Positions 8,981 to 17,438 of a stretch of 62,923 bases of DNA are shown here, one piece after another. This DNA is from CAZPQM01 sp964588995 (GTDB taxonomy: Bacteria > Pseudomonadota > Alphaproteobacteria > Rickettsiales > UBA8987), in the NCBI GenBank assembly GCA_964588995.1, contig CAZPQM010000011.1, positions 1 through 62,923 of the forward strand. The letters are read 5' to 3'. Position numbers and translations under genes: made by a program. The notes beneath the pieces are model-generated. The model had not been told where the DNA came from, did not search any database, and was given only the letters and a program-made list of their open reading frames with translations. Position 1 is the stretch's first letter. The number at the start of each line of letters is the position of its first letter.

Positions 8981-9763
8981 CTAAGTACGGCGCTTGGCGT
9001 TGGCCTCCAGCAGTTTTTTCTCCAGTGCGCGGATTTCCTGAATAATATGTTCCTCGAGATGTTGCCTGCTCTCGGCTGCGGCTGCATCCGCGCCGCTATG
9101 CATGGCATTGACGATCACCGCGATGAACAGGTTCAGCATGGTAAAAGTGGTCACTAAAATATAGAGTATGAAAAACAGCCACGCGCTTGGGTGGACTTCC
9201 ATCACCGGGCGAACCACGCCCATCGCCCAGCTTTCAAGCGTCATGATCTGAAACAGGGTGAACATGGATTTTCCAAGGCTGCCGAACCAGTCGGGAAAGC
9301 TATCACCGTAGAGATGTGTACCGATCACGGCAAACACGTAGAAAAAGAGCAGCATAATGGCAGCGACCGAGGCAATGCCAGGAATCGCGGCCAATAACCC
9401 TTCTACCACCATGCGCATTTTGGGAATTGCGGATACCAGCCGAAGCACACGGAGTACCCGCAGCGCCCGTAACGAGGCGAACGCACCGGTCGCAGGCACG
9501 AGCGCAATCGCGACGACCAGAAAGTCAAACACGCTCCAGGGTTGTGTGAAAAAACGTAGCCGGTGCGCAATCAGCCGTAGGGTGATTTCGAGCACGAACA
9601 CGGCGAGAATGATCGAATCAATCAAAAGCAATGCCGGGCCGAAGCGCTGCATAACTGCATCATACGTTTCCAGACCGAGAATAATGGCGTTGATAATAAT
9701 CAGCGTAATGATGGTACGCTGAAAATACGGATGTTCCGTCAGCCGTAAGGCGCGTTCCTGCAT
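8981..9763 (-). CDS. voltage-gated sodium channel, NaChBac/NavAb type
   Basis: The 260-residue protein has the six-helix layout of single-domain bacterial Na+ channels that assemble as tetramers in the inner membrane. Helix S4 carries regularly spaced arginines (LRALRVLRVLRL), the voltage sensor. The pore loop reads TLESWAMGVVRPVMEV, the LESW sodium-selectivity filter almost as in NavAb. Helix S6 follows (TMLNLFIAVIVNAM), then a C-terminal coiled coil (HIIQEIRALEKKLLE) that bundles the subunits. It begins 9 bases after the nhaA stop codon and has no clear ribosome site, so translation probably depends on nhaA. Channel and antiporter together suggest a sodium cycle, perhaps for pH control or motility. 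The family call is firm; the physiological role is inferred. Confidence 0.93.
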   Translation of the reverse strand: MQERALRLTEHPYFQRTIITLIIINAIILGLETYDAVMQRFGPALLLIDSIILAVFVLEITLRLIAHRLRFFTQPWSVFDFLVVAIALVPATGAFASLRALRVLRVLRLVSAIPKMRMVVEGLLAAIPGIASVAAIMLLFFYVFAVIGTHLYGDSFPDWFGSLGKSMFTLFQIMTLESWAMGVVRPVMEVHPSAWLFFILYILVTTFTMLNLFIAVIVNAMHSGADAAAAESRQHLEEHIIQEIRALEKKLLEANAKRRT

Positions 9764-9772
9764 GGAGGCAAA

Positions 9773-10963
9773 TTACGCTTTGGCCGGCTTAGCGACCGGT
9801 TTTGGGCTAGCAGTGAGACGCAGCACGGCATAACCCAGCAAGCCGGAAAGTAGCGAGCCGGTAATCACGCCGAGCCGGACTGCGGTCTGATGCTCAACAT
9901 CATCAAAGGCGAGTGTACCGATAAAGAGGCTCATGGTGAAACCGATACCGGTAATCAGCGACATACCGTAATAGTGACGCCAGGTAACATCGCGCGGAAG
10001 CGAGAAAAGCTTAAGTTTGATGCCGACATAGGTAAAGCCCATCACACCGATCTGCTTACCTAAAAATAATCCGGCGGCAATCCCCAGTGTAATCGGCTGC
10101 ATCAGCATCTCCAGCGAGAGGCCTTCCAGCGAAACGCCAGCATTGGCAAAGGCGAAAATTGGCAGTACGGCAAAGGCAACCCAGGGGTGCAGACCGTGCT
10201 CCAACGAGCGAGCAGGGGAACCGCCGAGCTTGTTGGTTGCGCGCAAGGGAATGAAAAACGCCAGTGCGACTCCGGCCAGCGTGGCATGCACGCCTGATTT
10301 CAGTACGCACGCCCATAAAAACAGCCCGAGCAGCATATAGGGGGTGAGTTTCGTCACGCCCTTTCGGTTGAGAATATAAAGCCCAATCAGTGCAATAGTT
10401 GCTAAACCCAGGGAGGTTAACGATAAATTCTCGGTGTAGAACAGTGCGATAATGATAATGGCGGCGAGATCGTCAATAATGGCAACGGCAACCAGTGTCA
10501 CTTTAAGCGCTTCGGGAACGCGATTGCCGAGCAGCGTGATCACGCCGAGCGCGAAGGCGATATCCGTTGCTGCCGGAATGGCCCAGCCATTGATAGCTTC
10601 CGGATCGCCCCAGTTTACGTAGACGTAAATCAGCGCGGGTAGGGTCAGCCCGCCAAGTGCTGCAATCATCGGCAGCATAAGCTGCTCGCGAGTTGAGAGC
10701 TGTCCTTCCAGAATTTCACGCTTAATTTCCAGCCCGACTAACAGGAAGAAAATTGCCATCAGCCCGTCATTGATCCAGAGCAGCAGGGGTTTATCGATGA
10801 TAAAGGCGCCGATCTGTACACTCACGGGAGTCGTCAGGAATTTACCGTATAGTGACGATAGAATGGAATTCTCAACGATGAGTGCCAGAATGGTCGTTAA
10901 ACCCAGTAAAATTCCACCTGCGGCCTGCAGCTTGAAAAAATTCCGAATGGCTTGAATTGGCAT
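9773..10963 (-). CDS. nhaA: Na+/H+ antiporter NhaA
   Basis: This inner-membrane antiporter expels Na+ in exchange for H+. About 396 residues (E. coli 388) with around 12 hydrophobic segments; the ion-site aspartates are seen in ATDIAFALGV and AIIDDLAAIIII, the hallmark of NhaA. The frame is open to 10996, but AGGGAT 7 bases before ATG 10963 and the usual MPIQAIRNFF start favour the shorter form. It is the first gene of a two-gene unit with the sodium channel. The C-terminal tail is rich in Lys, Pro and Ala. Confidence 0.95.
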   Translation of the reverse strand: MPIQAIRNFFKLQAAGGILLGLTTILALIVENSILSSLYGKFLTTPVSVQIGAFIIDKPLLLWINDGLMAIFFLLVGLEIKREILEGQLSTREQLMLPMIAALGGLTLPALIYVYVNWGDPEAINGWAIPAATDIAFALGVITLLGNRVPEALKVTLVAVAIIDDLAAIIIIALFYTENLSLTSLGLATIALIGLYILNRKGVTKLTPYMLLGLFLWACVLKSGVHATLAGVALAFFIPLRATNKLGGSPARSLEHGLHPWVAFAVLPIFAFANAGVSLEGLSLEMLMQPITLGIAAGLFLGKQIGVMGFTYVGIKLKLFSLPRDVTWRHYYGMSLITGIGFTMSLFIGTLAFDDVEHQTAVRLGVITGSLLSGLLGYAVLRLTASPKPVAKPAKA

Positions 10964-11262
10964 CGACAATCCCTGTTCATATTGCAATGCCGACAAGTCA
11001 TACGCGAATTTTCGGAAAAATCAATCAAAGTCGAACAGAAAATGAACGCGTATCTGCCATCATGGTTAAACTGCTTTTATCTTCAATCCAGCATTAACAT
11101 ACCGCTCAAGGGTACGCTTTGTATTGTCCCGGTTCTTATCCAGAGTGTCGGCTCACGCTACAAAAGCTTTGCACAAATCTCCAATGATGAGGTAATACAG
11201 TGTCTGGAACGCAGCCCGGCAAGCGTGGCTGCGGAAATGGTATAACTACCGGAGACAGGCCT

Positions 11263-12030
11263 ATGAAATTGGGGGATTTATCGGGCAAGAAAGGGCTCGT
11301 GCTGGGTATTGCGAACGAGCACAGTATTGCCTATGGCTGTGCAAAAGTAGCATCGGAGCTCGGAGCGGAGCTCGCGATAACCTATCAGAATGAAAAGGCC
11401 AGGCCCTATGTCGAGCCGCTCGCAAACGAGCTGAATGCTCCGCATTTTCTTGCGTGCGACGTGACGGATGAAGCGGAAGTCAATGCAGTGTTTGAGGCAA
11501 TCACAGAGGATTGGGGCAGGCTGGATTTCGTCATCCATTCAATTGCGTTCGCACCGAAAGAAGCATTGCATAGTACGGTGACGCATAGTCCGAAAGATGG
11601 TTTCCTGCAGGCGATGGATATTTCCTGCCATTCATTTGCGCGCATCGCGGCGAAAGCGGAACCGCTTATGACCGAGGGCGGATGCCTTCTCACAATGAGC
11701 TATTATGGCAGCCAGCATGTGGTTGAGGAATATAGCGTGATGGGGCCGGTCAAGGCTGCACTGGAAAGTACGTCGAAATATATGGCGGTAGAGCTGGGGG
11801 ATAAGAATATCCGCGTGAATATCATCTCGCCGGGGCCGATGCAGACGCGGGCGGCGTCAGGCATCAAGGAGTTTGATAAGCTGCTCAACGAGGCGAAAGA
11901 GCGCTCGGCCACGCACCGGCTGGTCAGCAACGAGGAAGTCGGAAAGCTCGCCGCGTTTCTGGTAAGCGATGATGCCGCTGCCATTACCGGCGAAGTACAT
12001 TATATCGACGCGGGTTATCATATTTCATGA
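11263..12030 (+). CDS. fabI: enoyl-[acyl-carrier-protein] reductase (NADH)
   Basis: FabI carries out the last reduction of each fatty-acid elongation round. The 255-residue product is a short-chain dehydrogenase-type fold with the FabI form of the nucleotide loop (LGIANEHSIAYGCA) and the catalytic Tyr-X6-Lys pair in YSVMGPVK. It continues with VNIISPGPMQTRAASGI, which is typical of FabI. GGAGA lies 8 bases before ATG 11263; the frame opens 63 bases earlier at a GTG without support. The 299 bases upstream hold no convincing gene. It is followed by the repeat patch, so it is probably monocistronic. Confidence 0.95.
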   Translation: MKLGDLSGKKGLVLGIANEHSIAYGCAKVASELGAELAITYQNEKARPYVEPLANELNAPHFLACDVTDEAEVNAVFEAITEDWGRLDFVIHSIAFAPKEALHSTVTHSPKDGFLQAMDISCHSFARIAAKAEPLMTEGGCLLTMSYYGSQHVVEEYSVMGPVKAALESTSKYMAVELGDKNIRVNIISPGPMQTRAASGIKEFDKLLNEAKERSATHRLVSNEEVGKLAAFLVSDDAAAITGEVHYIDAGYHIS

Positions 12031-12680
12031 ACATTTGAATCATCATCACGAACGAAGTGGAGCGATCCTGGGCTGCAGCCCACGTCATCCTGAGCATAGC
12101 CGAAGGATGATTTACCCCGTCATCGCGAACGCAGTGAAGCGATCTCAGGCTGCGTATACCCAGCCGCACGAGATTGCCGCGCTCTCTAGGTCGCCCTCAC
12201 CTTAGCCCTCTTGTCATGCGGGAGAGGGGGTAAGAACATTCCTCCCCTGCCTGCGCACGTCATCCTGAGCGCAGCCGAAGGATCTTATGTGACTGAGCGT
12301 CTGCAAAGATGCTTCGACTCGCTCTGCTCGCTCAGCATGACAAAGAAAGTGTGGCGCAATGACACCCCCCCTCCCAACCTCCCCCCGCAAGCAGGGGGAG
12401 GAGTAGAAAAGTACGCCGCAAGCAGGGGGAGGAGTAAATGAGTACGCCGCAAGCGGGGGGAGGAGATGGAACCCCGTCATCACGAGGAGCGAAGCGACGT
12501 GGTGATCTCAGGCCACATACCCGGTATCGCGAACCGCAAATACCCAGCCGCCCGAGATTGCTGCGCTTCCGTTGGTCGCTCGCAATGACGGTTAAAAACA
12601 TCCCTCGTCATCCTGAGCGGAGCGGTAGCGTAGCCGGGTGCGAATCAAATTCTGCAGCGAGTTAATGCTTCCGTTGAGTT
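12031..12680. repeat. gene-free patch of dispersed palindromic repeats
   Basis: No credible gene was found between fabI and the phosphate acyltransferase gene. The patch is built of short repeat families: GTCATCCTGAGC...GAAGGAT at 12083, 12258 and 12612; CGTCATCGCGAACGC...AAGCGATCTCAGG at 12118, with relatives at 12475 and 12573 (inverted); an inverted CTCAGCATGAC copy near 12330; and the GCAAGC G-rich unit. These resemble REP-like intergenic elements common in proteobacteria. Frames of 60-90 codons here are produced by the repeats. The last 170 bases before the next gene are AT-rich and free of repeats. Confidence 0.75.
12386..12465. repeat. 31-bp tandem repeat, 2.6 copies
   Basis: Units starting CGCAAGC, containing GGGGGAGGAGTA and ending GTACGC repeat at 12386, 12417 and 12448 (partial), with few differences. 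A C-rich arm just upstream (CCTCCCCCC) can fold on the first G-rich arm. The same unit occurs at the left edge of the window. Confidence 0.8.
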
Positions 12681-12798
12681 GGGGGAACGCTTTACTCGCG
12701 CTAATGTCCCAAAAAAGAACGACATGAATGCATCTAATCAGCTGAAAGTAAAAAGCCAATAATTATCTTTTTGTGTCAAAAAATGTTACTGAGGTGCA

Positions 12799-12824
12799 AA
12801 TGGTTTTTTTATGTTAAAACCATT
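12799..12824. promoter_or_regulatory. inverted repeat upstream of phosphate acyltransferase gene
   Basis: AATGGTTTT (12799-12807) and AAAACCATT (12816-12824) form a perfect 9-bp inverted repeat 50 bases before the start codon. It could be an operator or an RNA hairpin in the leader; the AT-rich stem makes a strong terminator unlikely. Confidence 0.4.
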
Positions 12825-12873
12825 AATAGCGCACATTATGTGACGTATAAAATGATTGAAAAAGGGGAATGCA

Positions 12874-13827
12874 ATGAATCATATTATCTCCGAGCCGGAT
12901 ATTCCGTTTTACGAGCGGTTACTCAAGAACTGCAAAAACGGCTATGAGCCACTTAAAACCGCGGTGGTGCACCCGGTTGATACTAATGCGCTTGAAGGCG
13001 CGGTGGAAGCGGCGAAGCGAAAACTGATCGAACCGATTCTGGTAGGGCCGGAAGAGCGCATACATAAAGCGGCTAAAGAGGCTTCGCTCGATATATCGGG
13101 CTATGAACTGATTGCGACGGAACATAGCCACGCAGCGGCGGAACAGTCGGTGACGCTTGCGCGCAACGGGGATGTGAATGCGCTGATGAAGGGGCATATC
13201 CATACCGATGAGTTGCTCAGTTTTGTGATGGCAAAGGAGTCCGGCCTTCGTACCGGGCGGCGCATGAGCCACGTATTCTGCATGGACGTACCCTATGAGC
13301 ATTACCCCAAGCCGCTCTGGCTGAGTGATGCCGCGGTGAATATCGAGCCGACGCTGGAGGATAAGAAGGATATTGTACAGAACGTGATCGACCTGTATCG
13401 CGGCTGTGGGTTCGGAACGCCGAAGGTGGCGGTTCTCTCAGCGACGGAGAAGATTACCCATAAAATTCCTTCGACCATGGAAGCGGCCGCTTTATGTAAG
13501 ATGGCCGATCGGGACTGGATTACCGGTGGCATACTCGACGGGCCACTCGCTTTCGATAATGCGATTTCCAAAGAAGCGGCTGAGGCCAAGCATATCCGGT
13601 CCGAGGTGGCGGGTGATGCGGATATTCTGATCGTGCCGGATCTGGAGTCGGGCAATATGCTGTATAAGCAGATGAAATATCTCTCCGGTTACGATGCTGC
13701 CGGGCTGGTGATGGGCGCACGTGTGCCGGTCATAATGACCAGTCGGGCGGGGGGTATACTAGCGCGGCTGGCATCATCGGCGCTTGCGGTGCTCTATACC
13801 TATAGCGGTGAGGCGTATGGGCTATGA
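12874..13827 (+). CDS. phosphate acetyl/butyryltransferase family protein
   Basis: The 317-residue protein belongs to the PTA/PTB family, which exchanges CoA of an acyl-CoA for phosphate. Family features are PILVGPEERIHKAA near residue 50 and the C-terminal VIMTSRAGGILARLASSALA. It corresponds to a stand-alone catalytic domain; many alphaproteobacterial homologues have an extra enoyl-CoA-hydratase-like part that is missing here. ATG 12874 has AAAGGGGAAT upstream; the frame opens 18 bases earlier. It overlaps the acetate kinase gene by four bases (ATGA), so the two act as a pair turning an acyl-CoA into a carboxylic acid and ATP, or the reverse. Acetyl versus longer acyl groups cannot be decided from the sequence. 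Confidence 0.88.
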   Translation: MNHIISEPDIPFYERLLKNCKNGYEPLKTAVVHPVDTNALEGAVEAAKRKLIEPILVGPEERIHKAAKEASLDISGYELIATEHSHAAAEQSVTLARNGDVNALMKGHIHTDELLSFVMAKESGLRTGRRMSHVFCMDVPYEHYPKPLWLSDAAVNIEPTLEDKKDIVQNVIDLYRGCGFGTPKVAVLSATEKITHKIPSTMEAAALCKMADRDWITGGILDGPLAFDNAISKEAAEAKHIRSEVAGDADILIVPDLESGNMLYKQMKYLSGYDAAGLVMGARVPVIMTSRAGGILARLASSALAVLYTYSGEAYGL

Positions 13828-14990
13828 GCAAGGATATCATCACCTTCAATGCCGGATCGAACAGCCTGAAATGCGGGGTGTATGAAGCGGAAATGCTCAG
13901 CCCGCGCTTCCGGGTTGAGATAGAGCGGATTCATAACGAGGCGAGTATAACGATTGAAGATGCTGCCGGCGAAACCGTGCTTGAGCAACCTATAGATTCC
14001 GGCTATGCATCCGCATTGAACAAAGTCTTAAGCTGGTATGATAGGCTGAATGGTGCAGAGCTGGTTGCTGCCGGGCACCGTGTCGTACATGGCGGGAAGG
14101 ATTATGACGCTCCGGTTGAGCTTACGGATGCGGTCAGGCAGAAGCTGGAAGCGCTGGTGCCGCTAGCGCCGCTGCATCAGCCGCACAACATTAAACTGAT
14201 GAAGATACTCGCCGAACAAAAGCCGGGAATCCGGCAGGTGGCGTGTTTCGATACGGCGTTTCACCGTACGCAGCCGTGGCTCGCGGAGCAATTTGCGCTC
14301 CCGCGGGGGTTGGTCGAGAAAGAGCATATCTACCGCTACGGCTTTCATGGATTATCCTATGAATATATCGCTGAGATTCTGCCCGAGCATATCCATAATT
14401 TGCAGGGGCAACGGGTGGTGGTTGCGCATATGGGCAGTGGCGCCAGTATGTGCGCGCTGGAAGATGGCAAAAGCGTCGCGACGACCATGGGCTTTACCGC
14501 GCTCGACGGGTTGATGATGGCAACGCGCTGTGGCGATCTTGATCCGGGTGTGGTGCTCTACCTGCTGCAACAGAAGGGCATGAATGTGCAGGAGGTGGAG
14601 TCGTTGCTCTATAAAGAATCCGGACTGCTCGGCGTCTCCGGCATCAGTGCGGATATGCGCGATCTGGATACGAAAGAGGAAGAACACGCGAAGCAGGCGG
14701 TCGATTTGTTCTGTTACATGGCGGCGAAGCAGCTGGGCGGTCTGATTATGGTGCTCGGCGGGCTGGATGCGCTCGTCTTTACCGGTGCGATGGGGGTGAA
14801 TGACCTGCTTGTCAGGGCAAAAATCTGTGACTACGTGAAATGGATCGGCGTTGAGCTGGATGAAATGGCCAACGCACAGCCGAAAACCCGCATCACTACG
14901 GCGGAAAGTGCGATCCCGGTGCTCGTTCTACCGACCGATGAGGAATATATGATCGCGAAACATACTGCATCCGTTCTAAGCCTGGCCTGA
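13824..14990 (+). CDS. ackA: acetate kinase family protein
   Basis: This 388-residue enzyme of the acetate/propionate kinase family interconverts acyl phosphate plus ADP and carboxylate plus ATP. Visible motifs are ITFNAGSNSLK at the N-terminus (usually NxGSSSLK), HRVVHGG near residue 90, a catalytic-region ACFDTAFHRT, GSGASMCAL for the phosphate site and GLMMATRCGDLDPG. The last differs slightly from the usual MGTRSGDIDP, so substrate preference could be shifted. It is translationally coupled to the phosphate acyltransferase upstream. Confidence 0.92.
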   Translation: MSKDIITFNAGSNSLKCGVYEAEMLSPRFRVEIERIHNEASITIEDAAGETVLEQPIDSGYASALNKVLSWYDRLNGAELVAAGHRVVHGGKDYDAPVELTDAVRQKLEALVPLAPLHQPHNIKLMKILAEQKPGIRQVACFDTAFHRTQPWLAEQFALPRGLVEKEHIYRYGFHGLSYEYIAEILPEHIHNLQGQRVVVAHMGSGASMCALEDGKSVATTMGFTALDGLMMATRCGDLDPGVVLYLLQQKGMNVQEVESLLYKESGLLGVSGISADMRDLDTKEEEHAKQAVDLFCYMAAKQLGGLIMVLGGLDALVFTGAMGVNDLLVRAKICDYVKWIGVELDEMANAQPKTRITTAESAIPVLVLPTDEEYMIAKHTASVLSLA

Positions 14991-15078
14991 TCCGGATGGT
15001 TGTGATTCAAATCGCAATGCGGGTAAGGCAAAGGGCGTCGTAGAGAAGGTTTAGCTAAGTAAATAAAGGAGCGAAGCA

Positions 15079-17436
15079 ATGCAAATCAATAGGACAGCGG
15101 TAATTGGAGCCGGGACGATGGGAAGCCAGATTGCCGTGCATATGGCTAATGCCGGGGCGGAGGTGATCTTGCTGGATATTGTGCCTGAGGATGCCGAAGA
15201 CCGGAGCGAGCTGGCTAAGAGCGCACTTCAAAAGCTAAAGCAGGGAGGGCGAGCCTTTACCCATCCCACCCACGCGAAGCGGATTAGGCCGGGTAATATC
15301 GAAGACGATCTGGATAAAGTCGCGGAAGCCGATTGGATTCTGGAGGCGGTGATTGAAAAGCGGGACGTCAAACGTGAGCTCTATCGGAAACTTGATGCAG
15401 TACGACAAGCGCATGCGATTATTTCATCCAATACATCGACTATACCGCTCAAGCAGCTGAAGGAAGAGCAAAGTGAGTCGCTACAATGTGACCTCTGCAT
15501 TACGCATTTTTTCAATCCGCCACGGCAGATGCAATTGCTCGAGCTGGTAACGGATGCCCGGAATGATAGCGAGCGGTTAACTTCCGTGCGGGATTTTATT
15601 GAGAACCGCATGGGAAAAACCATCGTTCCTGCCAACGATACGCCGGGTTTTATTGCCAACCGTATTGGTATTTACTGGATGATGTTCGGGCTCGAGCAGG
15701 CGCTGCGGCAAAACGTCTCGGTGGAGCGCGCAGATGCTGTGCTCGGCAAACGGTTCGGATTTCCTAAAACCGGAATTTTTGGGCTGATGGATCTGGTGGG
15801 GATCGATCTTATGCTGGATATTACAAGGTCGTTGCGGGAGAATTTGCCGGATAATGACTCATACCAGCAATTGGATATGTCGGTTTCGTTGCTGGAAGAG
15901 ATGGTAAAGCAGGAGTTGATCGGGAATAAAGGGAAGGGCGGCTTTTACCGCAAAACGGATGACGGTAAACGACAGGTTTATGCACTCAAAGAACGGTATT
16001 TCCGCGATCAGGAGAATGTAGAAGATGCAGCGATTAAAGCCGCCAGTGAAAAGGGGCTGCGTGCCGCTTTAGAAGCGGAGACGCAAGGAGGGAAGTTTGC
16101 AAACACGGTACTGACGGAAATGATGCGCTACAGCGCTTCGCTTGTGCCTGAGATTGCAGACAATATTACCGATGTCGATAGCGCGATGCAGCTTGGTTTT
16201 AACTGGGAGCAGGGGCCGTTCGACATGATGGATGCGCTTGGCAAGCAGGGTCATCAAGGCGCTGCATGGCTTACGAAGCAGTTGGATGCGGATGATAAGC
16301 AAGTGCCCGATTTGCTTGGAAAAGCAGCGGCGGCAGACGGGTTCTATAAGGAGCAGGGAGCTAAACGCTCTTACCTGACAACGGCGGGCGGATATGAGCA
16401 GCTTCCGGTACCGGAGGGGCGTTGGAAGCTTGCCGATAGAGTGCGGGGCAGTTCACCAGTGCTACAGAATGATGCCGCGAGGCTATGGGATATCGGGGAT
16501 GGGGTTGCGTGCCTTGAACTAACGACCAAGATGGACATTATGGGTCAGGGAACGTTCGATTTGGTCGAACAGGCAATCGAGAAGGTCAAGTCCGATTTTG
16601 CCGGGCTGATTATCGGAGATGATGACCGTCATTTTTCCGCCGGGCTGAATTTGCGAAACATCCTCGGTTGGTGCGAGAAGAAAGATTGGGAAGCGATAGA
16701 AGCGATTATCAAGCGCGGGCAGGAAAGCTGGCGAAAGCTCAAATATGCCCCGTTCCCGGTTGTCGGCTGTACGTATGGTAAAACGCTAGGCGGGGCGTGC
16801 GAGTTGACGCTGCATACGGATGCGGTGCAGGCGCATAGCGAAAGCTATATCGGCCTGGTCGAGGTAAACATCGGTGTGGTGCCCGGCTGGGGTGGTTGCA
16901 AGGAAATGCTGTATCATCACCTGCAGGAGGCGAGCAGTGACTCAGAGCGGGTTGAGGCCGTGAAAAATCTATTCACTATCATCGCCGAAGCCAGGCCATC
17001 CGGTTCGGCCGAATTGGCACGGGAACGGCTCGCTATGCCGGATCAGATTCACATCACCATGCATCGCGATCAGGTGCTGGCGGATGCGAAAGCGACTTGC
17101 GAGAAGTTAGCGGCGCAGTACAGCCCGCCGGAGCATAAGCCGCTTAGCCTGCCGTTAGGCGCTGTAAAAACCATGCTGGAGGAACAACTGAAGCTGAGGA
17201 AAGAAGAGCATAAAACGGAAGGGCATGACCTTGCCGTATTGGAGGCGCTCGCCTGGGTGTTAAGCGGTGGGCAGGTGGAAGCGGGTGCGGTGAAACATGT
17301 ATCGCTGCTAGCGGACGATCTGGCGGCTCAGGCCGGTAGCCTGGAGGAAATGACGCTTCTGGCGCTGGAGCGTACAGCTTTCATGGCACTCATCCAGACG
17401 AAGGAGACACAGGAAAAAATAAAGCGCGTGTTGTAA
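15079..17436 (+). CDS. 3-hydroxyacyl-CoA dehydrogenase / enoyl-CoA hydratase fusion (FadN type)
   Basis: This 785-residue bifunctional beta-oxidation enzyme has the dehydrogenase part first and the hydratase part second, the order of Bacillus FadN rather than E. coli FadB/FadJ. The NAD-binding loop is AVIGAGTMGSQIAVHMANAG at residues 7-26, and dehydrogenase motifs ITHFFNPPRQMQLLE and NDTPGFIANRIG follow. From about residue 500 a crotonase-like fold carries HFSAGLNL and GGACELTLHTDAVQAH, with an acidic residue in LVEVNIGVVPGWGG. It hydrates enoyl-CoA and oxidises the product. AAGGAG 7 bases before ATG fixes the start. The thiolase and acyl-CoA dehydrogenase that usually accompany FadN are not nearby. 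Confidence 0.9.
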   Translation: MQINRTAVIGAGTMGSQIAVHMANAGAEVILLDIVPEDAEDRSELAKSALQKLKQGGRAFTHPTHAKRIRPGNIEDDLDKVAEADWILEAVIEKRDVKRELYRKLDAVRQAHAIISSNTSTIPLKQLKEEQSESLQCDLCITHFFNPPRQMQLLELVTDARNDSERLTSVRDFIENRMGKTIVPANDTPGFIANRIGIYWMMFGLEQALRQNVSVERADAVLGKRFGFPKTGIFGLMDLVGIDLMLDITRSLRENLPDNDSYQQLDMSVSLLEEMVKQELIGNKGKGGFYRKTDDGKRQVYALKERYFRDQENVEDAAIKAASEKGLRAALEAETQGGKFANTVLTEMMRYSASLVPEIADNITDVDSAMQLGFNWEQGPFDMMDALGKQGHQGAAWLTKQLDADDKQVPDLLGKAAAADGFYKEQGAKRSYLTTAGGYEQLPVPEGRWKLADRVRGSSPVLQNDAARLWDIGDGVACLELTTKMDIMGQGTFDLVEQAIEKVKSDFAGLIIGDDDRHFSAGLNLRNILGWCEKKDWEAIEAIIKRGQESWRKLKYAPFPVVGCTYGKTLGGACELTLHTDAVQAHSESYIGLVEVNIGVVPGWGGCKEMLYHHLQEASSDSERVEAVKNLFTIIAEARPSGSAELARERLAMPDQIHITMHRDQVLADAKATCEKLAAQYSPPEHKPLSLPLGAVKTMLEEQLKLRKEEHKTEGHDLAVLEALAWVLSGGQVEAGAVKHVSLLADDLAAQAGSLEEMTLLALERTAFMALIQTKETQEKIKRVL

Positions 17437-17438
17437 TT

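Noticed and set aside
10952..11245. 97-codon plus-strand frame between nhaA and fabI
   Set aside because: It begins inside nhaA on the other strand, has no ribosome site at its ATG codons, no recognisable composition or motif, and ends just before the fabI ribosome site.
12386..12465. Tandem 31-bp units resembling a small CRISPR array
   Set aside because: The units adjoin without distinct spacers, are G-rich, recur elsewhere in the window and have no cas genes nearby.
12211..12665. Several 60-90-codon frames on both strands
   Set aside because: They consist entirely of repeat elements, which give open frames in many phases, and lack ribosome sites.
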